NCBI RefSeq assembly: GCF_040054535.1
Contig: NC_090797.1
Span: forward strand, 9,957,001 to 10,021,000
Source of the DNA: Antennarius striatus
Lineage: Eukaryota; Chordata; Actinopteri; Lophiiformes; Antennariidae
Reading direction: 5' to 3'
DNA length: 64,000 bases
Part shown: positions 52,001 through 63,939 of the stretch, piece by piece
How positions within the stretch are numbered: the first letter of the stretch is position 1
Layout of the letters: each line of letters begins with the position of its first letter
Made by a program: the position numbers and the translations under genes
Notes under the pieces: model-generated
What the model saw: the letters and a program-made list of their open reading frames with translations, nothing else
Told to the model about the DNA's origin: nothing
The model's database searches: none

Positions 52001-55000
52001 CTCATATTCCAGTCTTTCAGATCCCAGCCGTCCCCCACTACCGATGGTGTACGTCGAGGCTCTGGCTTCAGTTACCTCCATCCACCTGGCAATATTTTCC
52101 ATAACTGTCATATCCACTTCCACTGCTGCACTGATGACACCCATTGCGCTAAATTCTTCAAATTAAACCACTGTAAAACTGACTTAATCTATATTGGTTC
52201 ATCCTTATCAAAAGTTGACAGTGTGTCCCTCTCCATCAACTCCTCAGTTTCCCATTTCTGAAATTTTTACTCTCTTCCTCTCGTAAAATACAGTTTTATT
52301 GTTACCAGGGATGATAAATTGGTATTTCACAAATCCAGACCAATCTGTTCCATCTCTAATGGAGACCAAGAATATTGTAAATAATAGCGTAGTCAGAGTC
52401 ATTAGAGAGTATGATGTGTGTGTCATTCGTACCATCAATCTGTCCCTGCAGAGCATCTTTCTCCATCTCCATCTCCCTCTTCGAATGGGTGCACTCCAGC
52501 TTCATGCTGGACACCTCTTCTTTGTGGGAACACTTCAGGATTTCCATCTACAAACAAGGGAAACTAAACAAATTAGAGCATATTTTATAATTCCAAGGGT
52601 TGGCACCACATGTGCAAATATTGAGAAGAAACATTGAGAAAGTGGCTCAAGCTAGAATTACTGCCCTGTGGGTGTGTGCTTCTGCGAGTCCAAACAGAGA
52701 AAGGAGTGATTGTTTTCGTGACTAATAGAAACCTTCCTCACCACAATCAAATGGAGCCCAATATCACAAATCCAATGAAAATATTTTTTTCAAACCTGTG
52801 AAAAGTTTAAAACTCTTCATGCCACCACCACGGAGCCTAGAATTTAATGTAAACATGGACAAAAATTTATTTAAGAAACGAACAACAAAACCAAAATAAC
52901 TTCGTAAATGTCCCGACAGAATTGGATATTTAGACACAGGTTCGAATTGGACAGGGTTTCAGTATCTAACCCTATTTACAAGAGACCTGGCCCAGATAGC
53001 AGCCATTCAGACACATTGAAACACAATTTCAAGTTTGCGAGGGTCGCACTGCTTGCAGTGCACAAAGGTCAGAGGGATATCGTCCATGTGCAGATTGTAA
53101 AGCCCTTTGAGACATTGTTTGTGAATCTGGGCTATATAAAAATAAATAAACTTGAAAACTTGAAACTTGAAACAACAAGTATGAATGTTTTTGCTCTAAA
53201 AATCTGTTTTGAAATTGGCGATGCTTCACACTTCTTTCCAGAAGCACTGATATTTTTTAAAAATCCTCGGCATTTTTTAGTGTCACTATCAGACCAAATG
53301 CAAACTATAGTGATAATCTACCCTTCAGTACCAGGGCTATGGTGTCCAATAATGACCAGAAAAACTTTTGACTGTTGTGAAATTGACATTTTGAATAGGA
53401 AACATTCCTTAAAATCATTCTCTTAGACATTTGATAGATTTAATGATTTATGATTGAAATCTAATTTTTTTTAGGTCACATTAACCTCTGACCCTCACAT
53501 TCCAATCAGTTACCACTATGTTTGAGTCTCAGTGAACACTCCTTTTCAAGAAGAACTTTCCTCTGATCATTCTTTAAATACCGCAATCAAAATAACTGGA
53601 CATATAGACAACTTAATAAAACTAGTGATTGGATTTTAGACACAATGACCATGAGAAACAAATCTGAAGTCATGGTAGGCCAAGACCAAAGAATGATGCA
53701 AAAAAAAACTTGATGTTCAAACTCAGAAATGCGTTTAGGGTAGAGAACAGCGTACCTGGGTGGTGAGGGAGCTGACATCTCTCTCGGCCTTATGAAAGCG
53801 TTCATTCAGCTGTCTGTTTTCCTCGTAGCTCTCACGAAGGTCACGCTCCATCCGCTCCAGCTGCTGTCGCAACGACTGATTCTCTACCTGTCACAGCAAC
53901 AAGCAGTGAGAGCCCCAGCCAAAGATTTGACGTGATAATCTTGGAGTGATTTTAGTTTTAGCCAAAAAACAAAACACAGCAGACAAAAACAGAGGTATTT
54001 ACTCGAACATGGTAACAGGGCTGGCAACCTCTCACCTCTGCAGACTTGAGAGCAGTTTGAGACTCTGCGTGTTGCCTGGTCTGGATGCGTTGGACGTTCT
54101 CAGCCTGTTGGGCCAAGTTCTCCTTCTGGGCATGGAGTTCAGCTACCTCCGCCTCCAGGCTCTTCAGCTGCACACACAATTTGAATTTCTCCTGCTGCAG
54201 AGTCTCCACACGCTTCGCCTCACGTAATGGATCTATGTGCTGATAACAAGCCACCACGTCTTTCTTTTCTTTCACCAGACGGGAGATCTGACACAACAAA
54301 TGGGATTTATAAATTTGGCTTCCTTCTTGCACAATTACATAGAATGCAAAACAACAATTTCTCACACTTGACTGTATTCTACTACCAAAATACGGATGCA
54401 TAAAAAACAAAAACAAAAAACCCTACCTCAGCTTCATGGAGGTTAGTCTTGTCCTCCAGTATGCGAGCATGTTCATCTCTCTGGTGATCCAACTGCGCTG
54501 TTAGACTGATGATGCCATATTTCAGCTTGTTGCACTCACACCTGTACTTCTGTGCCTCCTAAAATGCACAAGTACACACTTTATTTCAAAATTAATGAGA
54601 AAAAAGGGGAGGAGGGGGACTGTGAAAAGTGCTACTGTCCCCTTGAAAGCTCTGACTTTGAAATGGTTCTCAAAAGCCAATCAATGCTGTTCTCACAACT
54701 TGGTCTCGGTTGCCAATTTTATGAATAACACGTCCATTTTCGGTAGATGACATTTACTAAAAGTATGTGTGCTACTGACTCGGTGAAAAAAATAGAAAAA
54801 TAAATGGCTGACCTCCTCCAGAACACTGAACCTCTCTCTGGTAGAAGCCTCCACCTCCTGCTGAACCTGAACTCTGAGTAACTCCAGTCGCTGAGGGGTC
54901 ATTATCTACTCCAAAAAAAAAAAAAAAACATTTTTAGTGATAAAGTCAGCTGAAAAGAAGTCACTTGGTTGAAAAAGGCACACCAGAACCAGAGGTGTCC

Positions 55001-55431
55001 GTACCACGCCTGTTTTACCTGTCGTTGAAGCTCGTCCAGCTTTGTGTTTTTCTCCTGCAGCTGTCTGTGGAGCTCAGACAGGTACTGCTTCACATTCTCC
55101 TGTTCAGCTTCACTGTCCTGCAGCAGACGCTTCAGTTCTCCCTGAGACTGAGAATAAGCATCCTCCAATCTGAAAAAATGAAAGATAGTACTGTACAGTT
55201 TGTTATTCACCATGAGGCGCAATGAGTAATTTAGCTCTACCTGGTGTATTCGGTCTTCAGCGTCCTGTAGTTGGTCTTGTATGTTTCACACTTCATGTTC
55301 TCGTTGATCAGCAGCTTCTTCAGCTCCATCTCTGCCCCCCCGATGCCCCCCAGACTGGCTCCGAGCGGTGCTGCCCCCGGCTCCGGGGTAGATGGGGGGT
55401 GTGCAGGCTGGTTGAGGGTGAAGGAGGTCAT
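49053..55431 (-). CDS. cep83: cep83, centriolar distal-appendage coiled-coil protein
   Basis: CEP83 (also CCDC41) anchors the distal appendages of the mother centriole and is needed for cilium formation. Exons: 55241-55431, 55019-55169, 54813-54905, 54427-54558, 54036-54287, 53756-53887, 52433-52547, 51770-51914, 51498-51647, 51095-51161, 50485-50600, 50303-50387, 50034-50137, 49551-49740, 49053-49190. They join in frame to 686 residues (human 701). Matching words include KTNYRTLKTEYTRLE, TPQRLELLRVQVQQE, SLEAEVAELHAQKEN and the ending LSLLRQRLKDLERTQ. The product is almost entirely Glu/Gln/Lys/Leu-rich coiled coil. The start is the first in-frame ATG; upstream in that frame comes a stop. The donor of the penultimate exon is uncertain: GT at 49550 or GT at 49514 both keep the frame and differ by 12 residues. 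Confidence 0.93.
52069..52260 (+). mobile_element. LINE reverse-transcriptase fragment (L2/Maui-like), decayed
   Basis: Read forward, the frame gives words of a fish non-LTR reverse transcriptase: HFHCCTDDTH, where intact elements have FHCYADDTQ, then FKLNHCKTDLIYIGSS and VSLSINSSVS. A block between the catalytic DD and the FKLN word is missing. It lies in a cep83 intron, opposite to the gene. It is too short and mutated to be active. Confidence 0.7.
52935..53172 (+). repeat. Retroelement 3'-end-like repeat with a CTTGAAA tail
   Basis: The stretch contains GATTGTAAAGCCCTTTGAGA and GGGCTATATAAA, a 3' end found widely in fish genomes. It closes with short direct repeats of AACTTGAA, as expected for a retroposed tail. 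It sits in the same cep83 intron as the LINE fragment, in the same orientation. Left boundary approximate. Confidence 0.55.
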
Positions 55432-55490
55432 CTCATCACCGGAGAGGCCAAAGGCCTGCCCCCCCCCCGCACACAAACAGCTGTTGATCT

Positions 55491-55526
55491 CTAAACAGCG
55501 AGCGGGGTGTTGTTGTCAGTTGCCAT
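55491..55526 (-). other. short upstream ORF in the cep83 leader
   Basis: An ATG at 55526 opens an 11-codon frame (MATDNNTPLAV, then TAG at 55491-55493), ending 59 bases before the cep83 start codon. Its start context is weak at -3 but has G at +4. It would act as a translational brake only if transcription starts upstream of 55526. The TTTAG at its end could instead be a splice acceptor. Confidence 0.35.
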
Positions 55527-55549
55527 AGAGGTAACAGTTAGCCTCCAGG

Positions 55550-55557
55550 TGACGTCA
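55550..55557. promoter_or_regulatory. Palindromic CRE (TGACGTCA) in the cep83 promoter region
   Basis: A perfect eight-base CREB/ATF site lies about 120 bases upstream of the cep83 start codon and just outside the upstream ORF. This is a common place for a CRE in housekeeping promoters. Function is inferred from sequence and position only. Confidence 0.45.
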
Positions 55558-56353
55558 TCAACTAAGCGACAACACACTTTAGCTCGTCTGGTAATGACGA
55601 GAGAGCCGTCAGCCGGGTGTTCTTGAGAATATACAAAACCACCACTACTGTTAAGTTAAAATAAGATATGCTTAATGTGATGCTAATAAAACGCTACGTG
55701 AATTCCAACGTTAACGAGTTTAGCTGTTCACTGTTTAAATTTTGTCGACGCAATTTAAATGATTTTGCCAGCACTTCGGTTCTGACAGAGCGTAGTTACG
55801 CTGGTTCTACTGCCCCCAAACAATTATTACCTCTTCTTTGCAGGCTGCGAACAGGTTTCTTCAAAGCGGCTTCATGTGTTTGCAGATCTTAGATCTTTGA
55901 TCATCTCAAATTCCTCATTGTTGTCTTGATTTTTTTGCTTTAGGACATTCCTCTCAGATCACAACCCGTTTGAACTTCTTCTTCTTCTACACTACATGCA
56001 CACATGAACGCGCCACTGCCACCTGCTGGAGCGGATATGTAATTAAATTACATCTTAATCCAGTGCGAAATCACCACCCTCCTCCCGCAGACTAGTTTTT
56101 CTTAGAAAACAATTCCCACTTGGATGCTACAAAACTGGATGTTTTTTTTTTTTCAAAAAAGTATTTATTTTATCGGTATTACATATTAATTATTTTAATT
56201 ACACAATAAACCCAGTTTTAAGATGACAGGTGACAGAGAAACAAATAACCAAATTAAATCTCTTCTGGCGACAGTGACAATAAAATAAAGCCAAATTGAT
56301 GTTTTGGTAACTGTCATTCAGGTTTATCGGGACGTGATGCGTTTGAGGTTAAT
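55558..56353. other. cep83-trmu intergenic stretch
   Basis: No coding exon is supported here. It includes the outer cep83 promoter, a CTCF-type motif (56016-56029) and AT-rich sequence with a T run near 56140. An open frame at 55668-55892 matches no family that I know. Confidence 0.5.
56016..56029 (-). promoter_or_regulatory. CTCF-type core motif
   Basis: Read on the minus strand, CCAGCAGGTGGCAG fits the vertebrate CTCF core CCASYAGRKGGCRS at all 14 positions. It lies between cep83 and trmu, about 350 bases from a second motif in the same orientation. Binding is inferred. Confidence 0.5.
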
Positions 56354-56466
56354 GTTATACAATAGCGCCCCCTAGTGGCGTAGAACAATCAATGCAGATT
56401 TACAAGTCACCTACTGAACACTAAATATTAAGTACATACTGTATACAGATCAGCAAAAGACTAATC
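56354..56466. repeat. Copy B of the paired element, beyond the trmu 3' end
   Basis: This copy has the same order and orientation as copy A. It may be a dispersed repeat or the remains of a local duplication. It holds an intact CTCF-type core (56365-56378). Confidence 0.65.
56365..56378 (-). promoter_or_regulatory. CTCF-type core motif inside the repeated element
   Basis: Read on the minus strand, CCACTAGGGGGCGC fits the CTCF core at all 14 positions. The matching site in copy A (48153-48166) reads CCACTAGGGGTCGC, with one mismatch. Binding is inferred. Confidence 0.5.
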
Positions 56467-56725
56467 ATTATTTTTAATAAAATTTTTAATAAACAAGTCA
56501 ATATCAGTTGCCTCTGGTGGACATGTGTGGTTAACCTGCTGGTTAAGAGTCAACCCCACTTCACCTGTAATGTTTGGATCAGCATTGACTACTAACAAGC
56601 TACATGGTAGCAAAAACAAGTGAACACTTGGGCCGTTGAATAACTTCCTATACCTGGAAGATGTTGAGATTTCCATATGGTTTAAAAACACGAACTATAT
56701 AAAAACCAGCTTAAAAGACAGTTTC

Positions 56726-56731
56726 TTTAAT
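56726..56731 (-). terminator. Possible trmu polyadenylation hexamer (ATTAAA)
   Basis: On the minus strand ATTAAA occurs 63 bases past the trmu stop codon. Further ATTAAA copies lie at 56485-56490 and 56473-56478, and a full AATAAA at 56164-56169. Which one is used cannot be decided from sequence. Confidence 0.3.
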
Positions 56732-56793
56732 ACCAGGGAACCACTAACGGTTATCGCTGATAGAACTCAGTTCATCTGAGCAGTGAGGTCATG

Positions 56794-59580
<2,787 letters not shown>

Positions 59581-60191
59581 GTTGCTAAATTATTTTATTT
59601 TATATATCTATATCATTAATATACCATACTAAGAAAAATAAGCTGTCTGCCCTCTATTCCAAAGTGTTCACATGTTAGCCATGTCCGCCTTATAATGTCG
59701 TCCGACTGGACACAAGAAACAAAACTATTTCTCCGGTGGGAGGTGCAAAAAAAAAATTGTGACACAGTAAACGTCAAGGACCTGCTGCTGTTGTAAGTTA
59801 CTGAGCAAAATGAAACATCACAAAATCAATACTTTGAATGCATCAATATAGTTAATTCGTCGAGTGTTGTTTAAAGTAGGTGGTGTAAATCGTGTTCATA
59901 AGCCTGTCATGAACCGGTGAGGGAGCGTGGGCTGGTCACATGTCACTGCGGGAACAACTAAGACCTGTCTGCTGTTTTTTTTCCTTCAATAAGTCACAGC
60001 TAATTTTACAAATATTTTAATTATTGTACTTATTTTTATAACAGGTAGTTATGAGAATGAGCAAATCAGAATAACGAACGCTAAAAATTAATGAATACCC
60101 CTGCAGTTATTGTAAAAATACAGTATTTAATTTATTATTTAGACCAGGCATTTTTAAAAAAAAGTGCATATTCTATTAAATTTGTTCACAG
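59581..60191. promoter_or_regulatory. Shared trmu / PLP-enzyme promoter region with a likely noncoding exon
   Basis: The two genes diverge from this 611-base gap. A splice acceptor (TTCACAG) ends exactly before the ATG of the plus-strand gene, so that gene should have an untranslated first exon here. A good donor, GTAAGT at 59793-59798, fits its end and implies an intron of about 400 bases. No TATA box was evident. The two-way promoter is an inference from layout. Confidence 0.5.
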
Positions 60192-61767
60192 ATGGATGAG
60201 GTGTCTGTAGACACTGTCACCCTGGACCTGCTGAGAGAAGCAAGGGAGACGGTGAGAAGCAGTCCGTTGGGTGTTATCAACACTCCTCTCATCCCCTGGT
60301 GTCAAACTACTCTGCCTCTCAACATCAACTGCAACATCCACATCAAACTGGAGAACATGCAGAGAACTGGTTTGACAAAACCACACTTACTTGTTAAACC
60401 TTCTGTTTTCCAAGTAATGGTCTTGACCTAAGGTGTGACATTGCATTGACAGGTTCGTTTAAGATCAGAGGAGTGGCCAATCAGTTTGCCAAAAGACCAA
60501 AGGGTGGTCATTTTGTCACCATGTCTGCTGGGAACTATGGGAAATCTTTTGCATACGCCTCTAAACACTATGGATCAAAGGGCAAGGTGGTGATGCCAGA
60601 AACTGCCCCAGTGTCCAGATCCATACTTATAAAGGTCAGAGGCTTCTCTCTGGTGTAGTTTACTAAGATGCATACGTATTCAAATCCCACCAATTCTGTG
60701 AATGCATGTTGATGAAAGTGTGTTTCTCGTCATCAGAGTTTCGGGGTGGAGGTGGAGCGAGTTCCCACCACCTGCCTGATGACTGTGGTGAACCGCTGTG
60801 TTCAGGAGGACAACATGACCTTCCTACACTCGTATGATGACCTGGATCTTATAGCAGGACATGCCAGGTACAAAAAAAACATTAACTAAAATGTCCCTTT
60901 TTCCATGCTGGGTGTCTGTTATTCCTCAGTAGTGTTATTACTCTATTGGTGCATTGTGTGGTTTCATTGGTATTCAAGAAGTATATAACCCATGTATTTG
61001 TCTGTCTAGTCTAGGTATGGAGGTGCTAGAGGTGATTCCCGTGCCGGATGTTGTGGTGGTGTGTTGTGGCGGAGGTGGGCTGTTAGCTGGTGTAGCTGCT
61101 GCCATCAAACTGTCCGGCTGTGACAAGACCAGAATCTACGGTGTGGAGCCAGAAGGAGGTAAAACTAACAGCAGAACAGAAGCTTATTTACAGAAGAGGA
61201 ACCATCACTCACATCACACATCACTGAATTTGCGGTTTGTTGTTTTGTGTTTCTGTTTGAACCCAGCATGCACCATGTATAAAAGTTTAATTGAGAACAA
61301 ACCAGTTGGCATGGAAACCAAGAGCATCGCCTCAGGACTCGCGCCACCTTTTGCAGGTATCCTTCATCCTGTGTGTTATTCTTTTTCCAGTTTAACACTT
61401 TTTTCTTTCTTCGTTTGTAATCACAATATTCTGAATTGTTTTTAGTTGGTGATTGAAAAAGTTGATACCAGAGTTTATGAGAACCACATTACAGATGCAA
61501 CTGTACTTTTGTCTTTATATTCAAGGCACACTTCCTTTTGAGCTGTGTCGCCGTTTTGTGGAGGCTATCGTCCTTATAAATGATGACGAGATCAAGGCAG
61601 CCGTGTCTACCCTCTATAAGTCTGGGCTGGTGGTGGAGCCATCGGGTTCTGCTGCGTTTGCTGCCATCATTAGCAACAAGATACCTGAGTTAGAGAGAAA
61701 GAATGTGGTGTGCATCCTTAGTGGAGGAAACATTGGAAAAGATGAGCTTGCTAATTTCCCAGACTGA
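60192..61767 (+). CDS. Serine racemase / threonine dehydratase-like PLP enzyme
   Basis: A fold-type II PLP enzyme acting on serine or threonine, probably cytosolic (no targeting signal seen). Exons: 60192-60369, 60453-60634, 60737-60867, 61010-61158, 61267-61356, 61526-61767; 323 residues (human serine racemase 340). The PLP lysine is Lys63 in SFKIRG, the phosphate loop is GGGGLLAG (184-191), and the pyridine-binding serine is in LSGGN near 309. The position of racemase Ser84 is alanine here (SAGNYG, Ala85), as in dehydratases. Of the racemase metal ligands, Glu210 and Ala214 fit but Asp216 is Thr216. This suggests a dehydratase (ammonia-lyase) rather than a racemase; substrate is unknown. 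The first donor, GTTTGA, is weak, but the join restores the invariant SFKIRG motif. Confidence 0.88.
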
Positions 61768-62117
61768 CAAATTTACAAAACAATGATGCGATTTTCTTTC
61801 TCATCCCTGCCGACATGACTACGTTTTTCTTTCATTTATAGTACGTGGTGGCTCACTACCTCAGTACCTCATTCAAAGTAGTTGAATTAAAACTCCATTT
61901 TACATTATTTGGTACATTTAACTTTGTTGTCTTCATGAGCTGACATTTGGTTTGACACAAAATCTTTCAAAACTGTGTTATGGAAGGATTCTTTTATCCC
62001 CTTTAATAACCAGCTAACGTAAGAGCAGCTTTACATCACTGTCTCCTGTTAAAAAGCTCAAAGGAAAGGAAGGATAACAAGCATGAAAGGTTGGTGCTGA
62101 AAGCTGAAACGATGCTA

Positions 62118-62123
62118 AATAAA
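62118..62123 (+). terminator. Polyadenylation signal candidate for the PLP-enzyme gene
   Basis: AATAAA lies about 350 bases past the stop codon at 61765-61767. A second AATAAA is at 62310-62315. The second would bring the transcript to within 100 bases of the opposing tprkb stop codon. Confidence 0.4.
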
Positions 62124-62390
62124 GTGATGTAACTTCTTCCAAATGCCTCTCGCTGTTATTCCACATCTTTGTGTGTAGAAAATGAAACTGAAGAGACAAA
62201 ACAGGCCAAGTTCATGTAAATATATACTTGACATACATAATGTGTGACTTTTTCTGCAGTTCATGTTGAATTGTAATTCCATGGAGTGCACCAGATTTGA
62301 AGATGTGGGAATAAAACCAGAATATCATATTTCACACATGTTGTGAAAACACGTGACATCCTTTTTTAAAAAAGTTCTATTCTGGCCACT

Positions 62391-62396
62391 TTTATT
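62391..62396 (-). terminator. tprkb polyadenylation signal, very close to the stop codon
   Basis: AATAAA on the minus strand begins only about eight bases past the tprkb TAA (62404-62406). If used, the 3' untranslated region would be unusually short, about 30 bases. No other AATAAA was noted close by on that strand. Confidence 0.4.
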
Positions 62397-62403
62397 CTTG
62401 TAG

Positions 62404-63470
62404 TTACATAACATCCTTGGTCGACATCCTGCATATCACTGCATCCAGCAAAGTCCCACATTTGTCCTCTTGAGATGTGACTTTATAAAGCTGAAATGAA
62501 AAAAACAAAATAGTACAATTAATAGAAATGCTACAGAAATTCATTAAGTGAGTAGTGGCATTAATGCCAGGCTTGTCACACAAAGAGAATATTTTACAGT
62601 CAAGTGAACAACTTCAAAACCTTCAACCAGAATATAATCATCTTATACTGAATGGTCACCTATTTTGTCAATGAAGAATAAAGTATAATGTAAAATACAT
62701 ATCCTAATCAGACTAAAGTGATGTCAAGTAAGATAAACATGTACATGCAGGGTTACATGAGAGGAATGAAAAAATGAAAGCAGCTAAAGAGGACCTTTTT
62801 AATTTTTGCCTGGTCTGATAGAGAGGAAACATCCTCCACTGGAACCTGCTGCCCATTCACCAAAGCTATGATGTCTGACAGAAGCTTTGACTCATCTTCA
62901 CTGTGAACCAGCACCACCAGGACAGAGTCATCGCCATCAGAGATCCCAAACTTTTTGAAAGCCTCTGAGATCTGAAACGAGGACAAAAGACATTGATAGA
63001 TTTTGCAAAAAGCTGAGTACAGTACCATACAAAAGACGGACATTGACAAAGAAAACGAATCTCTTTTGCTTACATTATTAGTGGGTGACAGGTTGAAGAT
63101 TATTTCTGAGTATAAGCTTCTTGTTTTCATCTTTCCACTATTTTGCAAGTTAAAAGCCTTGTTGGCAGCTACCAGCACTTGGAAAGGATTCACCACCTGT
63201 TGATGAAAACGAAAGTGCGATGGTGTAACACGTTTTCGTCCCTTATTTTGGCACATTCAAACGACATGAGCAGAATAAGTACATAAAAGCACGATTAAAC
63301 GCTGATGAATTTGAATGAAAATTTCTCACCATCGTCGGATTAATCAAGGCACCTTTTATTTTACCCGCTATAGCACTCTGTCTCAACTCTGCTGCATTTT
63401 TCACGTCCTTGAAAAGAATCTGAGTCACTTTGTGGCCACGAAAAAGCTCCAGTTCGTGAGTTAAATGCAT
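62404..63470 (-). CDS. tprkb: tprkb, KEOPS/EKC complex subunit (Cgi121 family)
   Basis: TPRKB binds the kinase TP53RK (Bud32) in the KEOPS complex, which makes threonylcarbamoyl-adenosine at position 37 of ANN-decoding tRNAs. Exons: 63330-63470, 63074-63196, 62795-62971, 62404-62490. They give 175 residues, the same length as human. Family signatures are [57 protein letters not shown] and the ending CRMSTKDVM. The ATG at 63470 is the first in frame. The third donor (AAG then GTCCTC) is weak, but phase and protein continue correctly across it. Its 3' end faces the PLP-enzyme gene. Confidence 0.96.
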
Positions 63471-63939
63471 CTTAGCGAAGAAAAAATGACCGCGTTTCAC
63501 ATGGACGTCTTCACTTGAGGGGAACAATAATACGGGGGGACATTTCTTAAGACGATGGTTCCTCTTTGGTAAAACGATTTCCTTGAAAAGAAAAAAATAT
63601 GCCTCTTAAATTAATATTAATATTAAAGTTATTTCATTTATAATCTTTGTGAATTTATTTCATACAACTTAGATGAATGGCTATTTAGCCCAATTTACAT
63701 TTAGCCCAGGAACAAATACAACTGCAAACGATTCTACACCGAGCCTATTTTGCAAGCGGACCGACAGCTGTCAAAGATTTTCCGTTTTATCACTAGATGG
63801 GAGTTCTGCTATTTCTCCGCGATATTGAGATTTAACCGCGGTTTACATTTGTAAATTTATGCGTTTTGAGATTCATGGAGCCATATAACAGCTAACTTTT
63901 TTACTACGCTTATTTTCACATCGGATTTAGTCGTCGAAC
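63471..63939. promoter_or_regulatory. Divergent promoter gap between tprkb and the right-edge frame
   Basis: This 469-base gap separates the tprkb start codon from a plus-strand ATG. No repeats or further reading frame were seen, and no TATA box was evident. A two-way promoter is an inference from the divergent layout. Confidence 0.3.

Larger units (their letters stand above)
61768..62403. other. Convergent 3' gap between the PLP-enzyme gene and tprkb
   Basis: Both transcripts end in this 636-base gap. It contains poly(A) hexamers for both strands (plus: 62118-62123 and 62310-62315; minus: 62391-62396). The transcripts could overlap at their ends. No other feature was seen. Confidence 0.5.

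Noticed and set aside
55432-55476. Longer cep83 N-terminus starting at a TTG
   Set aside because: There is no ATG between the upstream in-frame stop and 55431, and TTG starts are not expected in a fish gene.
63471-63527. Longer tprkb N-terminus from a TTG upstream of 63470
   Set aside because: The ATG at 63470 gives exactly the human length and a matching N-terminus.
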